From: Streptomyces sp. WZ.A104
Lineage (GTDB): Bacteria; Actinomycetota; Actinomycetes; Streptomycetales; Streptomycetaceae
Assembly: GCF_002382885.1 (NCBI RefSeq)
Contig: NZ_NWVL01000061.1
Location: forward strand, 1-50,314
Reading direction: 5' to 3'
Length of the DNA: 50,314 nucleotides
Below the pieces are notes generated by a model. The model ran no database searches, had not been told where the DNA came from, and saw only the letters and a list, made by a program, of their open reading frames with translations. Numbering within the stretch: the stretch's first letter is position 1; each line of letters begins with the position of its first letter. This document shows positions 24,795 to 32,996 of this stretch, piece by piece. Made by a program: the position numbers and the translations under genes.

Positions 24795-24960
24795 GCAGCG
24801 ATCGCCGAGTCCCCGTCAGGCGCGAGCCTGGGGAGCCGGGGACCCACGCAGTCCCTGGGGTGAATCGGAGATCCGCGCCACACCCGGCGCGGCGATCCGT
24901 AGGAGACCTTCCTGCTCCGAACCCGTCAGCTAACCCGGTAGGCGAGAGGGAAGGAAAGGA
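24795..24960 (+). ncRNA. Cyclic di-AMP riboswitch (ydaO/yuaA class)
   Basis: The leader of the M23 peptidase gene carries the conserved ydaO core. GAGCCTGGGGAGCCGGGGAC lies around 24824-24843, GGGGTGAATCG at 24857-24867, GGAGACCTTCCTGCTCCG around 24902-24919, and CGAACCCGTCAGCTAACCCG at 24918-24937 followed by GTAGGCGAGAGG. This class binds c-di-AMP and in actinobacteria commonly sits upstream of cell-wall hydrolases and resuscitation factors, normally turning expression off when the ligand is high. A promoter could be TTGGTG (24721-24726) with TAGCGT (24745-24750), spacing 18. Together with the terminator at 24599 this accounts for the 400-nt gap before the peptidase. Confidence 0.9.
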
Positions 24961-24971
24961 TCAGCCTCTTC

Positions 24972-25787
24972 ATGGCGTTCACCCGTGCCACCGGGAAGCA
25001 CCGTGCCCCGAGCCGCCTCACGCGCCGGAGCGCCCAGGCCGCCGGAATCGCGGCTCTGACCACCACCGGAGTCCTCGGCTCGCTGGCCTCTCCGGCCCTC
25101 GCCGCGGACGCCGAGGCGCCCAAGGTCGTCGACACCGGCCTCACCCAGGCGATCGCCCTCGACGCCACCCTCGCCGAGCAGATCGACGCCCAGGCGGAGG
25201 CGCAGCGGCAGCAGGCCGAAGCGATCGCCAAGGCGAAGGCGAAGGCCGCCGCCGAAGCCAAGGCCAAGGCCGCCAAGGCCAAGGCGCGGGCGGAGGCCGA
25301 GCGCAAGGCCGAGGCCCGCGCCAAGGAGATCCGCGAGGAGAAGGCCCGCGCCGCCCGCGCCGCCGAGCGCGCCCGCCTGAACGCCTTCCACCTCCCGGTC
25401 GCCGGATCCCACGTCACCACCGGCTACAAGGCGGGCGGTTCGCTCTGGTCCTCCGGCAGCCACTCCGGCGTGGACTTCATGGCCCCCTCCGGCAGCTCCG
25501 TCGTCGCGGTCGGCGCCGGCACGGTCGTCGAGGCCGGCTGGGGCGGTGCGTACGGCAACAACATCGTGCTCCGGATGGCGGACGGCACGTACACCCAGTA
25601 CGGCCACCTCTCCTCGATCGGCGTCTCCGTCGGCCAGAGCGTCGCCTCCGGTCAGCAGATCGGCCTGTCCGGCTCCACCGGCAACTCCACCGGCCCGCAC
25701 CTGCACTTCGAGGCCCGGACCACCCCCGACTACGGCTCCGACATGGACCCCGTCGGCTACCTGCGCTCCCACGGTCTGAACGTCTGA
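24972..25787 (+). CDS. Secreted M23 (LytM) cell-wall peptidase with coiled coil
   Basis: The 271-residue protein has an N-terminal signal sequence with a long basic region and cleavage near ASPALAADAE (about 40). An Ala/Lys/Glu/Arg-rich helix (about 60-135, AKAKAKAAAEAKAKAAKAKA and similar) is probably a coiled coil spacer. A C-terminal M23 domain (about 138-265) carries metal ligands in HSGVDFMAP and PHLHFEAR. M23 enzymes cleave peptidoglycan peptide cross-links, so this is an exported wall-remodelling enzyme. Its mRNA leader is a c-di-AMP riboswitch, which ties expression to osmotic and envelope status. The ATG at 24972 has AAGGAAAGGA at 24951-24960. Confidence 0.9.
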   Translation: MAFTRATGKHRAPSRLTRRSAQAAGIAALTTTGVLGSLASPALAADAEAPKVVDTGLTQAIALDATLAEQIDAQAEAQRQQAEAIAKAKAKAAAEAKAKAAKAKARAEAERKAEARAKEIREEKARAARAAERARLNAFHLPVAGSHVTTGYKAGGSLWSSGSHSGVDFMAPSGSSVVAVGAGTVVEAGWGGAYGNNIVLRMADGTYTQYGHLSSIGVSVGQSVASGQQIGLSGSTGNSTGPHLHFEARTTPDYGSDMDPVGYLRSHGLNV

Positions 25788-25809
25788 CCCCACCCGCGCA
25801 CCCCGCTTC

Positions 25810-25842
25810 CCGAAGGCCCCGGCTCCCCGCCGGGGCCTTCGG
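25810..25842 (+). terminator. Terminator after the M23 peptidase
   Basis: A perfect 14-bp stem, CCGAAGGCCCCGGC at 25810-25823 with its complement at 25829-25842 and a TCCCC loop, 23 nt after the stop. Confidence 0.85.
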
Positions 25843-26008
25843 CAATTCCGGCGGAATCCCTCGTTCCGGGGTGCGCGGCAGGCCTTCTTCGGCCAGCGGA
25901 TATCCATGGATTCCGGCCTGCCGTCGGAAATTCCGGCGGATTGCAATAGAGTCACGGAACAGACGTCGGGCGGCCGCGTTTCGCGGGGATTGAGGCGGAG
26001 GTTCGGAC

Positions 26009-26716
26009 ATGCGCATTCCCGCGCATTCGGTATGCACGGCAATCCGTGACGACATCGTCTCCGGTGTCTACGAGCGCGGTAGCCGCCTCACCGAGGAGCT
26101 GCTGGCCCGGCGGTACGGGGTCTCCCGCGTCCCGGTCCGCGAGGCGCTGCGCACCCTGGAGTCCGAGGGCTTCGTCGTCACCCGCAGGCACGCCGGGGCC
26201 TGTGTCGCCGAGCCCACCGAGCAGGAGGCGGCCGACCTGCTGGAGGTGCGGATGCTCCTGGAGCCGCTGGGCGCCGCGCGCGCCGCCCAGCGCCGTACGG
26301 ACGCCCACCTCAAGGTGCTCCGCGGGCTGGTGAGACTCGGTCAGGAGCGGGCCCGCCGGGGCGAGGGCGAGGATCTGCGCTCGCTGGGCGGCTGGTTCCA
26401 CGAGACCCTCGCCCAGGCCTCCGGCAGCCCCGGCCTGATCGCGCTGCTCACCCAGCTCCGGCACAAGACCGCCTGGATGTACGCGGTCGAACAGCCGGTC
26501 CGCCCGGCCGACTCCTGGGCCGAGCACGGCGCCATCGTGGACGCCGTGGCACGGGGCGACGCCGAGCGGGCCAGGGCGCTCACCGCCCAGCATGCGGAAC
26601 GCGCGGTGGCGGCCCACCGGCTCCGCCGCCCGGACCGGCCCGGGCGCCGCGCCGCCGCCGGGCCCCGGGTGAGCACTTCGCAACCTGGCGTAAACATCGC
26701 GAGTGCCCGTCATTAA
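26009..26716 (+). CDS. GntR/FadR-family transcriptional regulator
   Basis: The 235-residue protein has an N-terminal winged helix-turn-helix (about 8-70; EELLARRYGVSRVPVREALR then TLESEGFVVTRRHAG) and a C-terminal FCD effector-binding domain (about 85-205), with a disordered basic tail. FCD regulators bind carboxylate or sugar-acid effectors through a metal-ligating His/Asp set. The target genes are unknown; the divergent or adjacent genes give no obvious catabolic operon. It lies between the M23 peptidase and ptsH, the same neighbourhood as in S. coelicolor. GGCGGAGG precedes the ATG at 26009. Confidence 0.87.
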   Translation: MRIPAHSVCTAIRDDIVSGVYERGSRLTEELLARRYGVSRVPVREALRTLESEGFVVTRRHAGACVAEPTEQEAADLLEVRMLLEPLGAARAAQRRTDAHLKVLRGLVRLGQERARRGEGEDLRSLGGWFHETLAQASGSPGLIALLTQLRHKTAWMYAVEQPVRPADSWAEHGAIVDAVARGDAERARALTAQHAERAVAAHRLRRPDRPGRRAAAGPRVSTSQPGVNIASARH

Positions 26717-26804
26717 CAATCGCGCCGTATACAAAGGGGAGTAATTGCGGAGGGCGGTATTCGTGTTGCCTGAATTCCCGGTGCGCGGATATCTCCGGGA
26801 AAGC

Positions 26805-26843
26805 GAAAGAGCCGCAGCCCCGGCAAGGGGTCGCGGCTCTCAC
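26805..26843 (-). terminator. Terminator after ptsH
   Basis: On the minus strand an AGAGCCGC/GCGGCTCT stem (arms at 26833-26840 and 26808-26815) with an inner CCCC/GGGG extension is followed by a short T-run, 54 nt past the HPr stop. Confidence 0.75.
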
Positions 26844-26896
26844 GTATTTCCGTCCGGTGGGGGCGGACGGATCGCCCGTGGGGCGGGCGGGACGGG

Positions 26897-27178
26897 TCAG
26901 ACGGTCTCGGGAAGCTCTTCCAGTCCCTCGGCGACCAGCTTCGCCAGCCGGTCCAGAGCGGCCTCGGCGTCATCCGCGTCGGACGCGAGGACGATCTCCT
27001 CGCCGCCCTGCGCGCCCAGACCGAGCACGGCGAGCATGGACGCGGCGTTCACCGGGCTGCTGTCGGCCTTGGCGATCGTCACCGGGACGCCGGACGCCGT
27101 GGCGGCACGGACGAAGATGGAAGCGGGGCGGGCGTGCAGGCCCTCGGCCCAACCGACGTTTACGCGGCGCTCAGCCAT
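26897..27178 (-). CDS. ptsH: Phosphocarrier protein HPr
   Basis: The 93-residue HPr of the phosphotransferase system carries the active-site histidine His15 in GLHARPA. Ser47 in the VNAASMLAVLGL segment is at the regulatory-serine position of Gram-positive HPr. HPr receives phosphate from enzyme I and passes it to sugar-specific EIIA components in the cytoplasm. Neither ptsI nor sugar-specific components are in the window, in keeping with the dispersed pts genes of Streptomyces. The ATG at 27178 has GAAGGG upstream; a possible longer start at 27193 lacks support. Confidence 0.95.
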   Translation of the reverse strand: MAERRVNVGWAEGLHARPASIFVRAATASGVPVTIAKADSSPVNAASMLAVLGLGAQGGEEIVLASDADDAEAALDRLAKLVAEGLEELPETV

Positions 27179-27339
27179 GGTTCTGCCCTTCACATATCAA
27201 CGGTTGTCTAGACCAGTCTCTCATGCGGTGCGCAGTGCTGTGCCCGGCCTCCCGTCCGGTCACCGCGCCCCGGCCGCCCTCGGCCGGGCCTCATCAGACT
27301 GCCCCGGCACCGATCCCTCCGCGACCGGGATGCCCGCCG

Positions 27340-27345
27340 TAGGCT
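27340..27345 (+). promoter_or_regulatory. -10 element of a leaderless promoter (acetyltransferase gene)
   Basis: TAGGCT matches the vegetative -10 and sits 6 nt before the ATG at 27352, so transcription should start at the start codon. No ribosome binding site is present. Confidence 0.5.
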
Positions 27346-27351
27346 TTGTCC

Positions 27352-30300
27352 ATGCAGCCCACGCCGGAGCAGAGTCCGCATCACGCGTACCCCGACCACT
27401 GGGAAGCGGACGTGGTGCTCCGCGACGGTGGCACCGCGCGCATCAGGCCGATCACCACGGACGATGCCGAGCGACTTGTCAGCTTCTACGAGCAGGTGTC
27501 CGACGAGTCGAAGTACTACCGGTTCTTCGCCCCGTATCCCCGGCTATCCGACCGGGATGTGCACCGCTTCACCCATCACGACTACGTCGACCGGGTGGGA
27601 CTGGCCGTCACGATCGGCGGCGAGTTCATCGGCACGGTCCGCTACGACCGCATCGACGACCGGGGCCGCCCCGCCTCCGCCCCCGCCGACGAGGCCGAGG
27701 TCGCCTTCCTCGTCCAGGACGCCCACCAGGGCCGCGGCGTCGCCTCCGCCCTGCTCGAACACATCGCCGCGGTCGCCCGTGAACGCGGCATCCGGCGTTT
27801 CGCCGCCGAGGTGCTCCCCGCCAACAACAAAATGATCAAGGTGTTCCGGGACGCCGGGTACACCCAGCGCCGCAGCTTCGAGGACGGCTCCGTCCACCTC
27901 ACCCTCGACCTGGAACCCACCGAGAAGTCCCTCGCCGTCCAGCGCGGCCGCGAGCAGCGCGCCGAGGCCCGCTCGGTCCAGCGCCTGCTCGACCCCGGGT
28001 CCGTCGCGGTGATCGGTACCGGACGCACCACCGGCGGAGTGGGCCGCACCGTCCTGCGCAACCTCCTCGCCTCCGGCTTCACCGGCCGTACGTACGCGGT
28101 GAACCGGGCCTTCGACGAGGGCCTGACCACCCTCGACGGGGTCCCCGCCCACCGCTCGCTCGGCGAGATCGACGAGCGGGTCGCCCTCGCGGTCATCGCC
28201 GTCCCCGCCCACCGGGTCCCCGAGGCCGTCGCCGACTGCGGGGAGCACGGCGTCCAGGGGCTCGTCGTCCTCTCCGCCGGGTACGCCGAACGCGGCTCCG
28301 AGGGCCGTGAGCTCCAGCGCGAACTGGTCCGCCAGGCCCGCTCGTACGGCATGCGGATCATCGGCCCGAACGCCTTCGGCATCATCAACACCGCCGAGAC
28401 CGTCCGGCTCAACGCCTCCCTCGCCCCCGAGTCGCCCGCCCGCGGCCGGATCGGCCTGTTCACCCAGTCCGGGGCGATCGGCATCGCCCTGCTCTCCGGC
28501 CTCCACCGGCGCGGCGCCGGGCTGTCCTCGTTCATCTCGGCGGGCAACCGGGCCGATGTCTCCGGCAACGACTTCCTCCAGTACTTCTTCGAGGACCCGG
28601 ACACCGACGTAGCCCTGCTCTACCTCGAATCGCTCGGCAACCCCCGCAAGTTCACCCGCCTCGCCCGCCGCACCGCCGCCGTGAAGCCCGTCGTCGTCGT
28701 GAAGGGCGCCCGGCACAGCGGCACCAGCCCGCCCGGCCATGCCGTCCCCGTCAGCCGCATCCCCGACACCACGGTCTCCGCCCTGATGCGGCAGGCGGGC
28801 GTGATCCGCGTCGACACCGTGACCGAGATGGTGGATGCCGGACTCCTCCTGGCCGACCAGCCGCTCCCGGCGGGCCCCCGGGTCGCGATCCTCGGCAACT
28901 CCGAGTCGCTCGGCCTCCTCACCTACGACGCCTGCCTCGCCGAGGGGCTCCGCCCGCGCCCGCCGCGCGACCTCACCACGGCAGCCTCCCCGCAGGACTT
29001 CCGGGACGCGCTGGCCGAGGCGCTGGCCGACGGGACGTGCGACGCGGTGATCGTCACCGCCATCCCGTGGGTGGGGGAGAACGGCGAGGCCGAATCCGGC
29101 GACGGCGAGGTGCTGGCCGCCGCCCTGCGAGGAGCCGCGGCCGGGGGCCCGGCCAAGCCGGTGGCCGTCGTCCATGTCGAGATCGGCGGCCTCGCCGAGG
29201 CCCTGGCCGCCGCGAGCAGCACGGCCGCGCCCCGCCCCGGGCCGCCGACACCTGCCGCAGCCCGGACCACCACCCCGCCCACCACTGCCCCGGGAACAGC
29301 CACCGTCCCGGGAACAGCCACCGGGCCGGGCGCTGCCGCTGCCCCGGAGACGACCACCTCCCCGGGAACGCCCGCCACCCCGCCCACCGCCGCCGCCCCC
29401 GGATCACCGGCCATGGCGCCCCCAGCCGTCCGGGCCGACCGGCCCGCAGGGCACCCCGCGCAGCAGCCGGACGCGGCGGCCGGGGCACGTACCGGCGCCG
29501 AGCAGCCGCAGCCCGCCCGCGTCGGCCGCATCCCCGCCTACCCCGCCGCCGAACGCGCCGTACGCGCCCTCGCCGAGGCCGTGAAGTACGCCCAGTGGCG
29601 ACGGCAGGCGGCCGTGCCGGGCAAGGTCCCCGAATTCCTCGACGACACCATCGACGAGGCCGGGGCCGCCGCCCTGATCGAGGCGCAGCTCGCCACCGCC
29701 CCCGACCCGCGCGGACGCCCGCTCACCCACGACGAGGCCCGCGAACTGCTCGGCCGCTACGGCATCCCCGTACGCCCCACGCTCCCCGCCCCGGCCCCAG
29801 AGGCAGCCGTCGCCGCGGCCGCCGTGCTCGGCTACCCGGTGGCGCTGAAGACCACCGCACCCCACCTCCGCCACCGCGCCGACCTCGGCGGGGTCCGCCT
29901 CGACCTCGCCGACGAGGAGGCGCTGCGCCGGGCGTACGGAGACCTCACCGACCTCCTGGGCAAGCCCGCCGAACTGCTCCCGGTCGTCCAGGCGATGGTC
30001 CCGCGCGGTGTGGACACCGTCGTGCGGGCCTCCATCGACGCGGCCGCCGGGGCCGTGCTCTCCTTCGGCCTGGCGGGCGCACCCTCCGAACTGCTCGGCG
30101 ACACCGCGCACCGGCTGGTCCCGGTCACCGACCGGGACGCCGCCGAGCTGATCCGGTCGATCAAGGCGGCCCCGGTGCTGTTCGGCTGGCGCGGCTCCGC
30201 CCCGGTGGACACAGCGGCGCTGGAGGAGCTGCTGCTGCGACTGTCCCGGCTGGTCGACGACCACCCCGAGGTGGTCTCCGTGGCGCTGGAACCGGTGGTC

Positions 30301-30399
30301 GTGGCCCCTCAGGGCATCGCCGTGCTCGGCGCGAGCGTCCGGCTGGCCCCACCGCCCCCGCGTGGTGACCTCGGCCCCCGCCGCCTCCCGAACTACTGA
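27352..30399 (+). CDS. GNAT acetyltransferase fused to NDP-forming acyl-CoA synthetase domains (Pat-type)
   Basis: The 1015-residue protein has an N-terminal GNAT domain (about 15-200; acetyl-CoA loop QDAHQGRGVASALLE), then CoA-binding (from LLDPGSVAVIGTGRTTGGVG), succinyl-CoA-ligase-like (GRIGLFTQSGAIGIALLSGL) and, after a Pro/Thr/Ala-rich linker (about 620-725), an ATP-grasp domain (about 770-1000). This is the layout of actinobacterial protein lysine acetyltransferases such as S. lividans PatA, with GNAT first rather than last as in Salmonella Pat. Such enzymes control acyl-CoA synthetases by acetylation. TAGGCT (27340-27345) lies 6 nt before the ATG at 27352, implying a leaderless mRNA. 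The linker is longer and more repetitive than I would expect. Confidence 0.88.
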   Translation: MQPTPEQSPHHAYPDHWEADVVLRDGGTARIRPITTDDAERLVSFYEQVSDESKYYRFFAPYPRLSDRDVHRFTHHDYVDRVGLAVTIGGEFIGTVRYDRIDDRGRPASAPADEAEVAFLVQDAHQGRGVASALLEHIAAVARERGIRRFAAEVLPANNKMIKVFRDAGYTQRRSFEDGSVHLTLDLEPTEKSLAVQRGREQRAEARSVQRLLDPGSVAVIGTGRTTGGVGRTVLRNLLASGFTGRTYAVNRAFDEGLTTLDGVPAHRSLGEIDERVALAVIAVPAHRVPEAVADCGEHGVQGLVVLSAGYAERGSEGRELQRELVRQARSYGMRIIGPNAFGIINTAETVRLNASLAPESPARGRIGLFTQSGAIGIALLSGLHRRGAGLSSFISAGNRADVSGNDFLQYFFEDPDTDVALLYLESLGNPRKFTRLARRTAAVKPVVVVKGARHSGTSPPGHAVPVSRIPDTTVSALMRQAGVIRVDTVTEMVDAGLLLADQPLPAGPRVAILGNSESLGLLTYDACLAEGLRPRPPRDLTTAASPQDFRDALAEALADGTCDAVIVTAIPWVGENGEAESGDGEVLAAALRGAAAGGPAKPVAVVHVEIGGLAEALAAASSTAAPRPGPPTPAAARTTTPPTTAPGTATVPGTATGPGAAAAPETTTSPGTPATPPTAAAPGSPAMAPPAVRADRPAGHPAQQPDAAAGARTGAEQPQPARVGRIPAYPAAERAVRALAEAVKYAQWRRQAAVPGKVPEFLDDTIDEAGAAALIEAQLATAPDPRGRPLTHDEARELLGRYGIPVRPTLPAPAPEAAVAAAAVLGYPVALKTTAPHLRHRADLGGVRLDLADEEALRRAYGDLTDLLGKPAELLPVVQAMVPRGVDTVVRASIDAAAGAVLSFGLAGAPSELLGDTAHRLVPVTDRDAAELIRSIKAAPVLFGWRGSAPVDTAALEELLLRLSRLVDDHPEVVSVALEPVVVAPQGIAVLGASVRLAPPPPRGDLGPRRLPNY

Positions 30400-30404
30400 G
30401 GGCA

Positions 30405-30439
30405 CCGGTGACTGCCGGGGCGTCCCCGGCAGTCACCGG
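30405..30439 (+). terminator. Terminator after the acetyltransferase gene
   Basis: A perfect 16-bp hairpin (CCGGTGACTGCCGGGG at 30405-30420, complement at 30424-30439, 3-nt loop CGT), 6 nt past the stop. Confidence 0.88.
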
Positions 30440-30446
30440 CCCGCCG

Positions 30447-30452
30447 TAGGAT
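30447..30452 (+). promoter_or_regulatory. -10 element of a leaderless promoter (DUF5998 gene)
   Basis: TAGGAT lies 7 nt before the ATG at 30460 and directly after the preceding terminator. The promoter is squeezed between the two, and the mRNA is probably leaderless. Confidence 0.5.
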
Positions 30453-30459
30453 GGTGCTC

Positions 30460-31056
30460 ATGGCAAAGACCGGTACGACGACCCAGGGGCTGCGCGCGGC
30501 GATCGAGCGCAGCGGCTACTACCCGGCCCTCGTGGCCGAGGCGGTGGAGGCCGCCGTCGGCGGGGAGCCGGTCGCTTCGTACCTGGTGCACCAGGAGACC
30601 ACCTTCGACTCCAACGAGGTGCGCCGCCATGTGACGGTGCTGGTCCTGACCGAGCACCGGTTCATCGTCAGCCACACCGACGAGCAGGCCGCCGACAGCG
30701 GCTCGCCCACGGCGCACGCCACCACCTCCACCGAGTCGGTCAAGCTCGACCGGATCTCCTCCGTCGTGGTCAGCCGGGTGGTGGCCGACCCGGAGAAGTA
30801 CGTCCCGGGCACCCTGCCGCGCGAGGTCGTCCTCACCATCGGCTGGGGCGCGGTCTCCCGGATCGACCTGGAGCCCGCCGCCTGCGGCGACCCCAACTGC
30901 GAGGCCGACCACGGCTATACGGGCAGCTCCACCGCCGACGACCTGAGCCTGCGGGTCAGCGAGGCCGGTGACGGCCCCGACGCGGTCCGTCAGACCCTCG
31001 CCTTCGCCCAGTCGCTCTCCGAGGCCACGGCCGCCACCGCGGCGACCGGTCGCTGA
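30460..31056 (+). CDS. Conserved actinobacterial protein of DUF5998 type
   Basis: The 198-residue soluble protein starts MAKTGTTTQGLRAAIERSGY. I recognise it as a family (DUF5998) conserved in actinobacteria without known function. It is mostly alpha/beta with an HQETTFDSNEVRRHVTVLVL strand region, two cysteines in CGDPNCEADHGYTG that could bind metal, and no signal or membrane segment. The gene is preceded by a leaderless-type -10 and its stop overlaps the ATG of the phosphodiesterase-like gene by one base, so the two are co-translated. Its job is presumably linked to that enzyme. Confidence 0.75.
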   Translation: MAKTGTTTQGLRAAIERSGYYPALVAEAVEAAVGGEPVASYLVHQETTFDSNEVRRHVTVLVLTEHRFIVSHTDEQAADSGSPTAHATTSTESVKLDRISSVVVSRVVADPEKYVPGTLPREVVLTIGWGAVSRIDLEPAACGDPNCEADHGYTGSSTADDLSLRVSEAGDGPDAVRQTLAFAQSLSEATAATAATGR

Positions 31057-32243
31057 TGGCCCAGCCCGCCTGGCAGGACCCCGTTCCGCTTGCCCTGGAC
31101 ACCGCGCCCGTCCCCGAGTACGGCAGCGGCTCGCTCGCCGATCTGCTGCCGACGCTCGTCGCCGGACAGGGGGTGCCGGGCTTCGCGGCCGCGATCCCCG
31201 AGTTGACCCCGGCCGACCGGAACTGCGTCTTCCTGATCGACGGTCTCGGCTGGGAGCAGATCACCGCCCACCCCGACGAGGCCCCCTTCCTGCACTCGCT
31301 CCTCCCCACCTCGCGCGGCGGCACCGGCCGCCCGCTCACCGCGGGCTTCCCCTCCACCACCGCGACCTCGCTCGCCTCGGTGGGTACGGGCCTGCCGCCC
31401 GGCGAGCACGGACTGCCCGGCTACACCGCGCGCAACCCGGAGACCGGCGAGCTGATGAACCAGCTCCGCTGGAAGCCGTGGACCGCGCCGAAGGTCTGGC
31501 AGCCGTATCCCACCGTCTTCCAGCTCGCGGACGCGGCGGGCGTGCACACCGCACAGGTCTCCGCCCCGGACTTCGAGCAGACACCCCTCACCAAGGTCGC
31601 GCTCAGCGGCGGCTCGTTCCTCGGCCGGCTCTCCGGCGAGGACCGGATGGACGTCACCGCCCAGCGCCTCGCCGCGGGTGACCGCTCGCTCGTCTACACG
31701 TACTACAGCGAGGTCGACGGCAAGGGCCACCGCTTCGGCGTCGACTCCGACGCCTGGCGCGGCCAGCTGATGTACGTCGACGGGCTCGCCCAGCGCCTCG
31801 CCGAGCAGCTCCCGCCGCGCTCCGCGCTCTACATCACCGCCGACCACGGCATGATCGACATTCCCTTCGACGAGCAGTCCCGGATCGACTTCGACGAGGA
31901 CTGGGAGCTGCGCGCGGGCGTCGCCCTCCTCGGCGGCGAAGGCCGGGCCCGCCACGTCTACGCCGTCCCCGGCGCGCAGGCCGACGTGCTGGCCGTCTGG
32001 CGCGAGGTGCTCGGCGAGCAGTTCTGGGTGGCGAGCCGGGACGAGGCGATCGCGGCGGGCTGGTTCGGGCCGACGATCGACGAGCGGGTGTACGGACGGA
32101 TCGGCGACGTGGTCGCCGCCGCCCACGACGACGTGATCATCACCGTCTCGGTCAACGAGCCGCACGAGTCGGCGATGACGGGCGTGCACGGCTCCCTGAC
32201 CCCCGTGGAACAGCTCGTCCCCCTCCTCGAAGTACGCTCCTAA
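31056..32243 (+). CDS. Alkaline phosphatase superfamily nucleotide pyrophosphatase/phosphodiesterase
   Basis: The 395-residue protein has the NPP-type alkaline phosphatase fold. The first metal site is FLIDGLGWEQ and the nucleophile threonine lies in AGFPSTTATSLASVGTGLPP. DGKGHRFGVDS and ITADHGM supply further metal ligands, and a late VHGSL may add a His. It hydrolyses a phosphodiester or pyrophosphate, of unknown substrate. No signal peptide is seen, so it is likely cytoplasmic. It is coupled to the DUF5998 gene upstream and lies 49 nt before tdk, suggesting a three-gene operon. Confidence 0.85.
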   Translation: MAQPAWQDPVPLALDTAPVPEYGSGSLADLLPTLVAGQGVPGFAAAIPELTPADRNCVFLIDGLGWEQITAHPDEAPFLHSLLPTSRGGTGRPLTAGFPSTTATSLASVGTGLPPGEHGLPGYTARNPETGELMNQLRWKPWTAPKVWQPYPTVFQLADAAGVHTAQVSAPDFEQTPLTKVALSGGSFLGRLSGEDRMDVTAQRLAAGDRSLVYTYYSEVDGKGHRFGVDSDAWRGQLMYVDGLAQRLAEQLPPRSALYITADHGMIDIPFDEQSRIDFDEDWELRAGVALLGGEGRARHVYAVPGAQADVLAVWREVLGEQFWVASRDEAIAAGWFGPTIDERVYGRIGDVVAAAHDDVIITVSVNEPHESAMTGVHGSLTPVEQLVPLLEVRS

Positions 32244-32292
32244 CCCCTTTCCCACCCGTGCCCACCCCCCTCCGAAAGGTGCTCGACCCCTC

Positions 32293-32946
32293 ATGCCCGA
32301 GCTGGTGTTCTTCTCCGGAACCATGGACTGCGGAAAGAGCACGCTGGCCCTGCAGATCGGTCACAACCGCTCGGCGCGCGGGCTCCAGGGCGTGATCTTC
32401 ACCCGGGACGACCGCGCGGGAGAGGGCAAGCTCTCCTCCCGGCTCGGCCTGGTGACGGACGCCGTCGAGGCGGACGAGGGCATGGACGTGTACGCGCACA
32501 TCGTCGACCGGGTCAGCCGCGGCGGCCGGGTCGACTACGTGATCGTGGACGAGGCACAGTTCCTCGCCCCGGTCCAGATCGACCAGCTCGCCCGCGTCGT
32601 CGACGACCTCGGGCTCGACGTCTTCGCCTTCGGCATCACCACGGACTTCCGCACCAAGCTCTTCCCGGGGTCCCAGCGCCTGATCGAACTGGCCGACCGG
32701 ATAGAGGCCCTTCAGGTGGAGGCCCTCTGCTGGTGCGGCGCCCGCGCCACGCACAACGCCCGTACGGTGGACGGCGCGATGGTCGTCGAGGGCGCCCAGG
32801 TCGTCGTCGGCGACGTCAACCGGCAGGCGGGCGAGGTCGGTTACGAGGTGTTGTGCCGGCGCCACCACCGCCGCCGGATGACCGCGGAGACGGCCCGTGC
32901 GGGCGCTCTCTCCCCGGATGTGCTGCCGGTCGCGTCGGACGGCTGA
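32293..32946 (+). CDS. tdk: Thymidine kinase
   Basis: The 217-residue type II thymidine kinase has P-loop GTMDCGKST (9-17), the catalytic glutamate in VDEAQFL, and zinc-site residues in LCWCGARAT and CRRHH. It phosphorylates thymidine to dTMP in the salvage pathway, in the cytoplasm. CTCCGAAAGG upstream gives a usable ribosome binding site for the ATG at 32293. The C-terminal 25 residues after the zinc site look like an extension. It probably shares a transcript with the two upstream genes. Confidence 0.93.
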   Translation: MPELVFFSGTMDCGKSTLALQIGHNRSARGLQGVIFTRDDRAGEGKLSSRLGLVTDAVEADEGMDVYAHIVDRVSRGGRVDYVIVDEAQFLAPVQIDQLARVVDDLGLDVFAFGITTDFRTKLFPGSQRLIELADRIEALQVEALCWCGARATHNARTVDGAMVVEGAQVVVGDVNRQAGEVGYEVLCRRHHRRRMTAETARAGALSPDVLPVASDG

Positions 32947-32996
32947 GGGCCCTCCCGTAGCTCCTGGTGGGCGAGGGACGACGGGACGGCCCTCAG
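32943..32996. terminator. Bidirectional terminator overlapping both stop codons
   Basis: CTGAGGGCCCTCCCGT (32943-32958) pairs with ACGGGACGGCCCTCAG (32981-32996) at 15 of 16 positions. The left arm contains the tdk stop and the right arm contains the stop of the convergent VOC gene. Confidence 0.75.

Noticed and set aside
27179..27351. Additional gene between ptsH and the acetyltransferase gene
   Set aside because: Only short, antisense or Pro-rich frames without a ribosome binding site or family resemblance are present.
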